64,000 bases of DNA from Glycomyces fuscus (lineage in GTDB: Bacteria; Actinomycetota; Actinomycetes; Streptosporangiales; Streptosporangiaceae): NCBI GenBank assembly GCA_002529455.1, contig NYMS01000038.1, positions 62,001 to 126,000 on the forward strand. The letters are read 5' to 3'. The notes under the pieces were generated by a model, which saw only the letters and a list, made by a program, of their open reading frames with translations, was not told where the DNA came from and ran no database searches. A program made the translations under genes and the position numbers. Position 1 is the stretch's first letter. Each line of letters opens with the position of its first letter. Shown one piece after another: positions 15,995 through 26,264 of this stretch.

Positions 15995-17293
15995 GTGGCG
16001 CAACCCCCGCCCCCCGCCCGTCGGCGCCCCGCCCCGCTCCGCACCGCCCTCGCGGGCGCGCTCCTGCTCGCGCCCCTCGCGCTCACGGCCGCGCAGGGCC
16101 CGGCCGCGGCGGCCCCCGCCGCTCCCGCCTCCCCGGCCGCCGAGGCCTCCGCCCAGGGGGCCGCCACCCCCGTCGAGGCCCACGGCCAACTGCGCGTGTG
16201 CGGCCTCAAGCTCTGCGACGAGAGCGGCGACACCGTCCAGCTCACCGGGATGAGCTCCCACGGCCTCCAGTGGTACGGCGACTGCCTCACCGACGGGTCC
16301 CTGGACGCGCTCGCCCACGACTGGAACGCCGACGTCATGCGCGTGTCCATGTACATCCAGGAGGGCGGCTACGAGACCGACCCGCGCGGCTTCACCGACC
16401 GGGTCCACGAGCTCATCGAGGAGGGCACCGAGCGCGGCATGTACGTCATCGTCGACTGGCACATGCTCACGCCCGGCGACCCCAACCACAACACCGACCT
16501 GGCGCGCACCTTCTTCTCCGAGATCGCCTCCGTCCACGCGGACAAGGACAACGTCCTCTACGAGATCGCCAACGAGCCCAACCACGTCTCCTGGGACGCG
16601 GTCCGCGGCTACGCGGAGGAGATCATCCCGGTCGTGCGCGCCGAGGACCCCGAGGCCGTCGTGCTCGTGGGCACCCGCGGCTGGTCCTCCCTCGGGCTGT
16701 CCGACGGCTCCGACCACACCGAGATCACCGCGGACCCGGTCGACGCCGACAACATCATGTACGTCTTCCACTTCTACGCCGCCACCCACGACGAGTTCCA
16801 CCGGGAGGGCCTGCGTGCCGCGGCGCAGGACCTGCCGCTGTTCGTCACCGAGTTCGGCACCCAGGAGGCCACCGGCGACGGCCCCGACGACTTCGCCTCG
16901 GCCCAGGCCTACCTCGACCTCCTGGCCGAGGAGCAGATCAGCTGGGTGAACTGGAACTTCTCCGACGACTTCCGCTCCGGCGCGGTGTTCGAGCCCGGCA
17001 CCTGCGCCGCCGGCGGCCCCTGGACCGGGACCGAATCGCTCAAGCCCGCGGGGGAGTGGATCCGCGACCGCATCCGCGAGAGCGGGGTCACCCCGACCGA
17101 CCCCACCGACCCGACCGACCCCACGGACCCGGAGGGGTGCGAGACCGCGGCCTGGTCCCCGGGCCGGGTGTACACCGCCGGCGACGAGGTCGGCCACGGC
17201 GGACGCCTGTACCGGGCCCAGTGGTGGACGCAGGGGGAGGAGCCCGGGACCACGGGTGAGTGGGGCGTCTGGAGGGACCTCGGCGCCTGCTGA
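15995..17293 (+). CDS. Secreted GH5 cellulase with C-terminal CBM5/12
   Basis: A 432-residue endoglucanase. An Arg-rich n-region and hydrophobic core (about 16-35) ending in AAA form a signal peptide. The GH5 catalytic domain (about 65-365) shows VDWHML, YEIANEPN with the acid/base Glu194, and LFVTEFGT with nucleophile Glu286. A PTDPTDPTDPTDP linker (367-379) leads to a chitin/cellulose-binding module (385-432: AWSPGRVYTAGDEVGHGGRL, AQWWTQGEEPG). The GTG at 15995 is chosen for its GGAGGAACAAC site and because it gives a normal signal peptide. The layout is close to Nocardiopsis and Thermobifida Cel5 enzymes. It hydrolyses beta-1,4-glucan outside the cell and has its own promoter and terminator. 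Confidence 0.9.
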   Translation: MAQPPPPARRRPAPLRTALAGALLLAPLALTAAQGPAAAAPAAPASPAAEASAQGAATPVEAHGQLRVCGLKLCDESGDTVQLTGMSSHGLQWYGDCLTDGSLDALAHDWNADVMRVSMYIQEGGYETDPRGFTDRVHELIEEGTERGMYVIVDWHMLTPGDPNHNTDLARTFFSEIASVHADKDNVLYEIANEPNHVSWDAVRGYAEEIIPVVRAEDPEAVVLVGTRGWSSLGLSDGSDHTEITADPVDADNIMYVFHFYAATHDEFHREGLRAAAQDLPLFVTEFGTQEATGDGPDDFASAQAYLDLLAEEQISWVNWNFSDDFRSGAVFEPGTCAAGGPWTGTESLKPAGEWIRDRIRESGVTPTDPTDPTDPTDPEGCETAAWSPGRVYTAGDEVGHGGRLYRAQWWTQGEEPGTTGEWGVWRDLGAC

Positions 17294-17298
17294 CCGAC

Positions 17299-17332
17299 GC
17301 GCGGGGGCGGGCAGGGAGGCCCGCCCCCGCGC
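17299..17332. terminator. Terminator of the cellulase gene
   Basis: A perfect 13-bp repeat, GCGCGGGGGCGGG with its complement, around an 8-base loop, 6 bases after the stop codon. A second, weaker repeat (CTGTCGCG/CGCGACAG, 17341-17372) follows. Confidence 0.8.
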
Positions 17333-17471
17333 TCCCTGACCTGTCGCGAGCGGCCACCGCCGACCGCGACAGGCCCTGCCGCGACACGCGTCGGCCGCAC
17401 ACGGTCGGCGCGTTTTCGCATGTCAGCGAAGCGATCCCGTGCCAACAGCCTTCTCCGGGCCACCACCATGT

Positions 17472-17519
17472 TTGACAGTGCCCCCTGCTTGGTATCTACT
17501 TTCCATATAGAAAGTAGAT
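17472..17519 (+). promoter_or_regulatory. Promoter with 10-bp perfect palindromic operator
   Basis: A consensus -35 TTGACA lies at 17472-17477. The -10 region and start site fall inside a perfect inverted repeat, ATCTACTTTC and GAAAGTAGAT (17494-17503 and 17510-17519), separated by CATATA. The sequence is notably AT-rich for this genome. It precedes a two-gene operon whose second gene encodes a winged-helix regulator, so autoregulation is the likely reading. Confidence 0.75.
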
Positions 17520-17537
17520 GCGAAAGAGGAGATGGCC

Positions 17538-18002
17538 ATGACGCACCATCCCGAGCTCGATCAGGTCGCCGACGCCCGCCGCAAGCTCGCCGCCCACGCC
17601 GACCTGCCCGCCGCCTACTGGGTGTTCCTCGCACTCGCGAGCGTGCTCATCGCCGGTCTGCCGATCTGGTCCTGGCTCCTGCCCGGCAGCGGCCCCTACT
17701 TCCAGTGGGCCGTCTTCGTGGTGGTCGTGGCCGCGACGGCTTACGCGGTCATCCAGCGCCGACGCAGCGGCGTGTACCTGCCGCGCCGCATCACCTCCTA
17801 CCCCGGCGCCCGACTGGCGTGGATCACCGCCCTGGCCGTCACCGGCGCCGGATTCCTCGGCATCAACGTCCTGGTCGACCGCGACCTCATCGGCTTCGCG
17901 CTCGCCGCGCTGGTGCCCGTCGCCGTCATCGTGCTCGTGGGACAGATGCTGGTCCGCTCGGCCATGCGCCGCAGCATCGAGGACGGCAGGGTCACCCCGT
18001 GA
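17538..18002 (+). CDS. Membrane protein of unknown function, co-transcribed with its likely regulator
   Basis: A 154-residue protein with about four hydrophobic helices (roughly 25-45, 52-72, 91-112 and 117-137) separated by short basic loops. Of two in-frame ATGs, the one at 17538 is preferred: GAGGAG lies 6 bases before it and directly abuts the other. The stop overlaps the start of the downstream regulator gene as GTGA. Such small membrane proteins beside PadR/MarR-type regulators are common in actinomycetes and often belong to stress or drug responses. No known family was recognised. Confidence 0.75.
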   Translation: MTHHPELDQVADARRKLAAHADLPAAYWVFLALASVLIAGLPIWSWLLPGSGPYFQWAVFVVVVAATAYAVIQRRRSGVYLPRRITSYPGARLAWITALAVTGAGFLGINVLVDRDLIGFALAALVPVAVIVLVGQMLVRSAMRRSIEDGRVTP

Positions 18003-18343
18003 CCGCGTTGCGCCGTCCCGGCGGCGACGCCTCGCAGGGAGGCGTCGCCGCCGGGCGCCAGCCGATCCTGGAGACCGGCCCGCGACTGGCGATGTGCGCG
18101 CTCCTCCAGGGCGCCGACTGGGTCGACTTCGCCACCGTGCGTACGCTGCTCGACATCAGCGACCCGATGGTCTCCAAGCACAGCCGCACCCTGGAGGACG
18201 CGGGACTGCTCGAAGTCCGCAAGGGAGCGATCGGACGCCGACCCAAGACCTGGTTCCGCCTGACCCCGGTCGGACGCGCGGCCCTGACGGGCCACCTGGC
18301 CTGGCTGACCGACCTGGGCTCGGCGATCGACCGGGAACCCTGA
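17999..18343 (+). CDS. Winged-helix transcriptional regulator (MarR/HTH_34-like)
   Basis: A 114-residue DNA-binding protein. After a 24-residue N-terminal segment, helices and wing read MCALLQGADWVDFATVRTLL, ISDPMVSKHSRTLEDAGLLEV, RKGAIGRRPKTWFRLTPVG, the form of the small 'winged helix DNA-binding' family (PF13601). It starts with a GTG inside the stop of the membrane-protein gene, so the two are made together. The palindrome ahead of the operon is its most likely target, as a repressor of the operon. The signal it senses is unknown; no ligand domain is present. Confidence 0.85.
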   Translation: MTALRRPGGDASQGGVAAGRQPILETGPRLAMCALLQGADWVDFATVRTLLDISDPMVSKHSRTLEDAGLLEVRKGAIGRRPKTWFRLTPVGRAALTGHLAWLTDLGSAIDREP

Positions 18344-18430
18344 GGCCGGTGCCCGGAGGCCGATGTCCTCCGGACTCCGGGCCGCCGGACCCGCGACGAT
18401 CCGGCCCTGAGTGACCCCGAAGGCCATCGC

Positions 18431-18491
18431 GTCAGGAACCCACCCAGTGGACTGGCCGGAAACGTTCCTGGTGGGGCGTGAGGTTCCTGAC
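18431..18491. repeat. Inverted repeat with GTCAGGAACC arms
   Basis: GTCAGGAACC (18431-18440) pairs with GGTTCCTGAC (18482-18491). Between them lies a third partial copy in the opposite sense (GTTCCTGGTGGG, 18464-18475) that can also pair with the left arm extended by CACC. The element lies downstream of the regulator gene and before the longer AT-rich palindrome. Confidence 0.6.
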
Positions 18492-18497
18492 CTGCGA

Positions 18498-18554
18498 TGA
18501 TCTTGTACTTATAGCGTGTCTCGGCCGCCCAACCTCGCTATAAGTACAAGATCA
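18498..18554. repeat. Long AT-rich inverted repeat between convergent genes
   Basis: A perfect 19-bp inverted repeat (TGATCTTGTACTTATAGCG at 18498-18516, complement at 18536-18554) around a 19-base loop. It lies between the end of the winged-helix regulator gene and the end of the clp gene, which converge. It is far richer in A and T than its surroundings. It can form a strong hairpin in both transcripts and may be a bidirectional terminator, or the trace of a small mobile element. Confidence 0.7.
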
Positions 18555-18597
18555 CGGCGGAGGAGGCGGGTTCCGGTCCGCCCCTGTGGTCACGGCG

Positions 18598-21090
<2,493 letters not shown>

Positions 21091-21127
21091 GTCGTCTCAT
21101 CCCCCGTGCGTGCGGTAGTGGCTTGTT

Positions 21128-21142
21128 CACTCTAGGTGAGTG
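21128..21142 (-). promoter_or_regulatory. Candidate clp promoter/operator
   Basis: CACTC-N5-GAGTG palindrome 38 bases upstream of the clp start. On the minus strand it contains TAGAGT, a fair -10 hexamer. It differs from the HspR site (CTTGAGT-N7-ACTCAAG) and from CtsR or ClgR sites, though the GAGT/ACTC core recalls HspR. Confidence 0.4.
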
Positions 21143-21434
21143 GCCGTGGTTTGTTCGGTAGCGGATCCCGGTGGGGGCGGGCGCGGGGGCGGCCGTCGCG
21201 CCCCCCCGCGCCGGACGGCCCCCACCAGGGGACCCGTGCCGCGCCGGGTGCCCTCCGCCCCGGCCCGCTACCCGGCCCCGCGGGCGGGTAACACCGGGCG
21301 GCCGGGAGCGGGACGCCCGTCACATCCGGCGGGCGCCCCGCCCCGGCCGCGCGCGGGACCCGTGCTCCCGGGGGAGGCGACGGGTGCGGGCGGGCCCCGT
21401 GTCCGTCGAGGTCAAGGTGTGCTCTGTGGCACTC

Positions 21435-21490
21435 GAAAAATAATTAATTAATATTTATTCTTGACGTTGCCTGAGTCACTCTGACATGCT
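21435..21490 (+). promoter_or_regulatory. AT-rich promoter of the sugar-acid operon
   Basis: A run of about 25 bases that is nearly all A and T (21436-21459, core TTAATTAATTAA-like) directly precedes -35 TTGACG (21461-21466). A weak -10, CATGCT, follows after 18 bases. The AT tract could act as an UP element or contain the operator of the FadR-type regulator encoded in the operon. The first gene starts 65 bases downstream. Confidence 0.5.
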
Positions 21491-21554
21491 CTCCAGCAGT
21501 TGAGGAAGGCGTCCGCGCAGGTGAGCGCGTACGCCCTACGCCAAGGAGGACCTC

Positions 21555-22553
21555 ATGGGCAGACGACCGCCGCGCCCCCCGGGCCGCGCGCTCGCCGCTC
21601 TCACCGCCGCCCTGTGCGTGCTGCTGCTCGCCGGATGCGGCGCCAGGCTCGGCGAGGACGGCCGCATCGGCGTCGTCTACATGGACGCGCAGGGCTTCTA
21701 CGCGGGAGTCCGCGAGGGCATGCAGAACCACGCCGAGGACTCCGGACGCGAGCTGCAGCTCCTGGAGCTCAACGCCCGCGGCGACGCCTCGGAGGAGAGC
21801 ACCTTCGTGGACGTCGTCTCGTCGGCCGACGTCGACGCGCTGGTGCTGTCCCCGGTCTCGGCCACCGCCTCGGTGCCCGCCGTGCGCCTGGCGCACGAGA
21901 GCGGGGTCCCGGTGATCTGCTACAACACCTGCATCGAGGACGGGGCCGCCAGGGAGTACGTGACCTCCTACATCCTGGGCGACCCCCACGAGTTCGGGCG
22001 CCTGCTGGGCGACGCGGCCGCGGGCCACTTCGAGGACGAGGGTGTGGAGGACCCCCGGATCGCCGTCCTCAACTGCGAGTTCGTCGAGGTCTGCGTGCAG
22101 CGCCGCGAGGGCTTCGAGGAGGCCCTCTTCGACCGCCTGCCCGACGCCGAGATCGTCGCCAACCAGGAGGGCGCCACCATCGACGAGGCCGTCGACGTGG
22201 GCGAGCGCCTGCTCACCGCCCACCCCGACCTCGACGCCTTCTACGGGGAGGCGGGCGGCGCCACCATGGGCGCGGTCCGCGCCGTGGCCAACCGGGGCCT
22301 GGCCGGGGAGGTCGTGGTCTTCGGCAGCGACATGTCCACGGACGCGGCCCGCGCGCTGTCGGACCACCGCATCCTCAAGGCCAACGTCGACATCTCCGGG
22401 ATCTCGGTCGGGCTGCTGGCGGGGGAGACGGTCGAGCGCGTCATCGCGGGCGAGGAGCCCGAGGAGTTCGTCACCGAGGCGCCCATCGACCTCTACACCA
22501 CGCCCGAGGACGGCGAGGAGTGGCTGGAGGAGCACCCGGACGGCATCCCCTGA
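21555..22553 (+). CDS. Sugar ABC transporter substrate-binding lipoprotein
   Basis: A 332-residue periplasmic-binding-protein of the ribose/galactose type (Peripla_BP_4). A lipobox LLAGC places the lipidated Cys at 28 after a basic, hydrophobic signal. The mature part has two lobes with IGVVYMDAQGFYAGVREGMQ, VDALVLSPVSATASVPAVRLAH and FYGEAGGATMGAVRAV, as in RbsB. AAGGAGGACCTC precedes the ATG. It is the first gene of a ten-gene operon whose enzymes degrade an aldonic acid, so the ligand is probably an aldose, its lactone or a glycoside. Many RbsB homologues bind hexoses or pentoses in pyranose form. Confidence 0.9.
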   Translation: MGRRPPRPPGRALAALTAALCVLLLAGCGARLGEDGRIGVVYMDAQGFYAGVREGMQNHAEDSGRELQLLELNARGDASEESTFVDVVSSADVDALVLSPVSATASVPAVRLAHESGVPVICYNTCIEDGAAREYVTSYILGDPHEFGRLLGDAAAGHFEDEGVEDPRIAVLNCEFVEVCVQRREGFEEALFDRLPDAEIVANQEGATIDEAVDVGERLLTAHPDLDAFYGEAGGATMGAVRAVANRGLAGEVVVFGSDMSTDAARALSDHRILKANVDISGISVGLLAGETVERVIAGEEPEEFVTEAPIDLYTTPEDGEEWLEEHPDGIP

Positions 22554-22602
22554 CCCGGGCGACGGAGCACGCCCACCCCTTCGTCCCACCTGTGGAGTAC
22601 CC

Positions 22603-24120
22603 ATGAGCGACACCTCCGCCGCGCACCCGGCCGACGCCGAGGTCGTGGCCCGCGTCCGCGGCGCGACCAAGAGCTACCCCGGCGTCCGGGCGCTGGACCG
22701 CGCCGACTTCGAGATCCGCGCCGGAGAGGTCCGCGCGCTGCTCGGGCGCAACGGCGCCGGCAAGTCCACCCTGATCCGCCTGCTGTCCGGAGTGGAGGCG
22801 CCCGACGAGGGCGAGATCGAGATCGGCGGCCGACCGCTCGGCCGGGGCGGGATCCGCCGGGCGGCCAGGCTCGGGGTGGGCACCGTCTACCAGGAGCTCA
22901 GCCTGGTCCCGGAGTTGTCGGCGGCCGAGAACCTCCACCTCGGCGCGTGGCCCAAGGCGTCGGGGCGCATCGACTACGGCCGGATCAGGGCCGGAGCCGA
23001 GGAGGTCTTCGCCGAACTCGGCGTCGGCATCTCCCCCGACACCCGGGTCGGGGAACTGCCCCTGGCCCAGCAGCAGCTCGTGGAGATCGCGCGGGCCTTC
23101 CGCGCCCGGCCGCGGCTGCTCATCCTCGACGAGCCCACCAGCGCGCTCGCCGCCGGCGAGGCCGAGACCGTCCTCCGGGCCGTCGGGCGCGTCGCCTCCC
23201 GGGGCGTCGGCGTCATCTACGTCAGCCACCGCCTGGACGAGATCCGCCGGGTCGCCGACACGGTCACGGTCATGCGCGACGGCGCCGTCGTGGAGACCAC
23301 GCCGGTCCGGGGCGCCACCACCCGGCACATCGTCTCCCTCATGCTCGGACACGGCGGGACGAACGAGGACGGGCCCGTGCGTCGCACGGCCGCCCCCGGA
23401 ACGCCGCTGCTGTCGGTCCGCGACCTGGCGGTGCCGCCCAAGGTCGACGGCGTCTCCTTCGACCTGCACCCCGGCGAGGTCCTGGGCCTGGGCGGCCTCA
23501 TGGGCTCGGGGCGGACCGAGATCCTGCGCGCGCTGGCGGGCTTCACCCCCTCCCGGGGGACCGTCGAGGTGGACGGCTCCCCGGTGGCCCGCCCCACCCC
23601 CCGCGCGATGAAGCGCCTGGGCGTGGGCATCACCCCCGAGGACCGCAAGGGAGAGGGCGTCGTCCCCCTCCTGGGCGTCTCCGAGAACATGGTCATGACC
23701 TGGTTCGGCGGCGCCTCCAAGGCGGGGACCGTGCTCCCCTCGCGCGTCTCGGGCATCGGCCGGGGCCTCATCGACCGCCTCTCGATCAAGGCCGCCGCGA
23801 CCGACACCCCCATCGTCAACCTCAGCGGTGGCAACCAGCAGAAGGCCGTCATCGGCCGCTGGCTGCACGCCGGAAGCCGCATCCTCCTGCTGGACGAGCC
23901 CACCCGGGGCGTGGACGTCGAGGCCAAGGCCCAGATCTACGCCATCGTGCGCGGCCTGGCCGAGCAGGGGGCCGCGGTCCTCTTCGTCTCCAGCGAACTG
24001 GAGGAGCTGCCGCTCGTGTGCGACCGAGTGCTCGCCCTGCGCGGAGGCCGGCTGCAAGGCGAGTTCACCGGCGACGACATCACCCTGGACAACATCATGG
24101 CCGCCGCGATGGCGGCGTGA
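22603..24120 (+). CDS. Sugar ABC transporter ATPase, tandem (RbsA/MglA type)
   Basis: A 505-residue protein with two fused ABC domains. The first has Walker A GRNGAGKS (48-55), signature LAQQQLVE and Walker B LLILDEPTSAL. The second begins with the degenerate loop GGLMGSGRTE usual for this family, followed by NLSGGNQQK and LLLDEPTRG. It energises sugar import together with the neighbouring binding protein and permease. It lies 49 bases after the binding-protein gene and 16 bases before the permease gene, all on one strand. Confidence 0.92.
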   Translation: MSDTSAAHPADAEVVARVRGATKSYPGVRALDRADFEIRAGEVRALLGRNGAGKSTLIRLLSGVEAPDEGEIEIGGRPLGRGGIRRAARLGVGTVYQELSLVPELSAAENLHLGAWPKASGRIDYGRIRAGAEEVFAELGVGISPDTRVGELPLAQQQLVEIARAFRARPRLLILDEPTSALAAGEAETVLRAVGRVASRGVGVIYVSHRLDEIRRVADTVTVMRDGAVVETTPVRGATTRHIVSLMLGHGGTNEDGPVRRTAAPGTPLLSVRDLAVPPKVDGVSFDLHPGEVLGLGGLMGSGRTEILRALAGFTPSRGTVEVDGSPVARPTPRAMKRLGVGITPEDRKGEGVVPLLGVSENMVMTWFGGASKAGTVLPSRVSGIGRGLIDRLSIKAAATDTPIVNLSGGNQQKAVIGRWLHAGSRILLLDEPTRGVDVEAKAQIYAIVRGLAEQGAAVLFVSSELEELPLVCDRVLALRGGRLQGEFTGDDITLDNIMAAAMAA

Positions 24121-24136
24121 ACGGCGAGGTAGAGCA

Positions 24137-25147
24137 ATGACCACCACCACCAAGGTCACCGGCGAGGCGGTCCCCGCCCGCGGCGACCTCATCGGCCGCT
24201 ACGGCCACCGCCTCAACGAGATCGGCCTCCTGGCCGCCATCCTGATCCTCTACGTCGTCCTCGGGCTCTCCGCCTCCGGGTTCCTGAGCCTGGACAACCA
24301 GCTCGGCCTCCTGCGCAACGCCGCCACGATCGGCATCGCGGCCTGGGGCGTCACCCTGGTGATCATCGCCGGGGAGATCGACATCAGCATCGGCCCGGCC
24401 GTCGCCTTCGCCTCGGTCATCGTGGCCAAGGGCGCCACCGAGTGGAACCTGGGCGTGATCGGCGCCATCATGCTCACCCTGGCCATGGGGGTGCTGTGGG
24501 GCGCCCTCGCGGGGTGGCTCCGGGCCCGGTTCAACGTGCCCTCCTTCATCACCACGCTGGGGCTGTGGAGCGTCCTGGGCGGCCTGGCGCTGTACATGAC
24601 CGACGCGCTCCCCGTGCCGCTTCCCGAGAGCGGCCTGCTCGACGTGCTCGGCGGCTCCGTCCTGGGCGTCCCGACCGCCGCGGTGGTCATGCTCGTGCTC
24701 TTCGCGGTCTTCGCCTACGTCGCCAAGTACACCGCCTACGGACGCTCCGTCTACGCCACCGGCGGCAACGCCGCCGCCGCGCGGCTGGCCGGGCTCAACG
24801 TGGCCCGGGTGCGCGTCCTGCTGTTCGCCACCACCGGCCTGCTCTCCGCCGTCACCGGCGTGCTGCTCGCCGCCCGCCTGGGATCGGGCAACGGCGGCGC
24901 CGCGGCGGGGCTGGAGTTCGACGTGATCGCCGCCGTGGTGATCGGCGGCACCGCCCTCGCGGGCGGACGCGGCTCGCTCGGCGGCACCTTCCTCGGGGTC
25001 GTCTTCATCACGGTCATCGCCAACGGCCTGGTGCTGCTCGGCGTCAACTCCTTCTTCCAGGACGTGGTGCGCGGCCTCATCATCGTGGGCGCCGTCCTGA
25101 TCAACGTCGTCATCAGCAGGCGCAGCGCGGCCAACCGCCTCGCCTAG
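24137..25147 (+). CDS. Sugar ABC transporter permease (RbsC type)
   Basis: A 336-residue BPD_transp_2 membrane protein with about nine helices. GEIDISIGPAVAF (78-90) and the C-terminal FDVIAAVVIGGTALAGGRGSLGGTFLGV segment are the family signatures. One gene encodes the permease, so it should act as a homodimer as in RbsABC. The N-terminal 25 residues are cytoplasmic. The ATG at 24137 follows GGCGAGGTAGAGCA. Confidence 0.92.
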   Translation: MTTTTKVTGEAVPARGDLIGRYGHRLNEIGLLAAILILYVVLGLSASGFLSLDNQLGLLRNAATIGIAAWGVTLVIIAGEIDISIGPAVAFASVIVAKGATEWNLGVIGAIMLTLAMGVLWGALAGWLRARFNVPSFITTLGLWSVLGGLALYMTDALPVPLPESGLLDVLGGSVLGVPTAAVVMLVLFAVFAYVAKYTAYGRSVYATGGNAAAARLAGLNVARVRVLLFATTGLLSAVTGVLLAARLGSGNGGAAAGLEFDVIAAVVIGGTALAGGRGSLGGTFLGVVFITVIANGLVLLGVNSFFQDVVRGLIIVGAVLINVVISRRSAANRLA

Positions 25148-25172
25148 CCGTCCCGAACGGGGGAACACAGCC

Positions 25173-26264
25173 ATGAACGCAACGGACGCCGCCACCGCGC
25201 TCCCCGGGACCATGCGCGGGGTGCGCCTGCCCGGGGACTCGACCGCGGTCCTGGACACCCTGCCCGTGCCCGAACCGGGCCCCGGACAGGTGCTGGTCAG
25301 GGTCGGCGCCTCGGGCATCTGCGGCAGCGACATCGGCTTCATCTACCACGAGCACAGGACGCACCGGGGGATCGTCGGCCCCGCCTACCGGGGCGTCGTC
25401 GCGGGCCACGAGCCCTCGGGAACGGTCGTGCAGGCAGGACCGGGGTGCCGCAGGTTCGGCCCGGGCGACCGGGTCACCGTCTACCACATCGCCGGGTGCG
25501 GGCTGTGCGACAACTGCCGCCGCGGCTTCATGATCAGCTGCACGGCCCCGTCCAGGGCCGCCTACGGCTGGCAGCGCGACGGAGGCCACGCCGAGTACCT
25601 GCTGGCGGAGGAGGCGACCTGCGTCCCCCTGCCCGACGAGCTGTCCTTCGTGGACGGCGCGCTCATCGCCTGCGGGTTCGGCACCGCCTACGAGGGGCTG
25701 CGGCGCATCGCGGTCAACGGTGACGGGGACCTGCTCGTCGTGGGCCTGGGCCCCGTGGGGCTGGCGGCCGGCATGATCGGCCGGGGCATGGGAGCGGCCC
25801 GCGTGATCGGGGTGGAGCCCAACGAGCGGCGCCGCGCCTGGGCCGCCACCCTGGACACCTTCGACGCCCTCGCCTCGCCCGAGGAGGCGGCGGAGGAGAT
25901 CGGCCGGGTCACCTCCGGCAGGGGCGCGGCGACGGCCATCGACTGCTCCGGGTCGCGCGCGGGCCGCTCCCTGGCGCTGGAGGGCGCGGCCGAGTGGGGC
26001 CGGGTCTCCCTGGTCGGCGAGGGCGGCACCCTGGAGACGGAGGTGTCGGACACCCTCCTGCACAAGCAGCTCACCCTGTACGCCTCCTGGGTGACCTCGC
26101 TGCCCGCCATGGCGGAGCTGTCGGCGAACCTGGTGCGGTGGGGGATCTCCCCGGAGAGGGCGGTCTCCGACCGCTTCGACCTCGCCGAGGCCGACGCCGC
26201 CTACCGCCTGGCCGCGGGCGAGAGCCGGGGCAAGGTGTGCCTGGTCAACGGAGCCGCGCGGTGA
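25173..26264 (+). CDS. Zinc-dependent alcohol/sugar dehydrogenase (MDR family)
   Basis: A 363-residue medium-chain dehydrogenase. Catalytic zinc ligands are Cys50 (ASGICGSD) and His79-Glu80 (AGHE). The structural zinc lobe has Cys109, Cys112, Cys115 and Cys123 (GCGLCDNC...SC). The Rossmann segment reads VVGLGPVGLAAGMIG (near 190-205) and is followed by an acidic residue (GVEPNE), which favours NAD. In this operon it could oxidise an aldose to its lactone or a sugar alcohol to a ketose, feeding the downstream sugar-acid route. Its stop overlaps the GTG start of the DUF4380 gene. Confidence 0.88.
   Translation: MNATDAATALPGTMRGVRLPGDSTAVLDTLPVPEPGPGQVLVRVGASGICGSDIGFIYHEHRTHRGIVGPAYRGVVAGHEPSGTVVQAGPGCRRFGPGDRVTVYHIAGCGLCDNCRRGFMISCTAPSRAAYGWQRDGGHAEYLLAEEATCVPLPDELSFVDGALIACGFGTAYEGLRRIAVNGDGDLLVVGLGPVGLAAGMIGRGMGAARVIGVEPNERRRAWAATLDTFDALASPEEAAEEIGRVTSGRGAATAIDCSGSRAGRSLALEGAAEWGRVSLVGEGGTLETEVSDTLLHKQLTLYASWVTSLPAMAELSANLVRWGISPERAVSDRFDLAEADAAYRLAAGESRGKVCLVNGAAR

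Larger units (their letters stand above)
21091..21554. other. Divergent intergenic region between clp and the sugar operon
   Basis: A 464-base gap. The clp side holds a short palindrome at 21128-21142. The centre (21165-21415) is almost pure G and C without a convincing gene. The operon side holds a sharply AT-rich stretch and a TTGACG element (21435-21490). No gene or RNA was found. Confidence 0.6.

Noticed and set aside
16000..17293. A coding repeat locus at the PTDPTDP segment
   Set aside because: It is the ordinary Pro/Thr/Asp linker between the catalytic and carbohydrate-binding domains.
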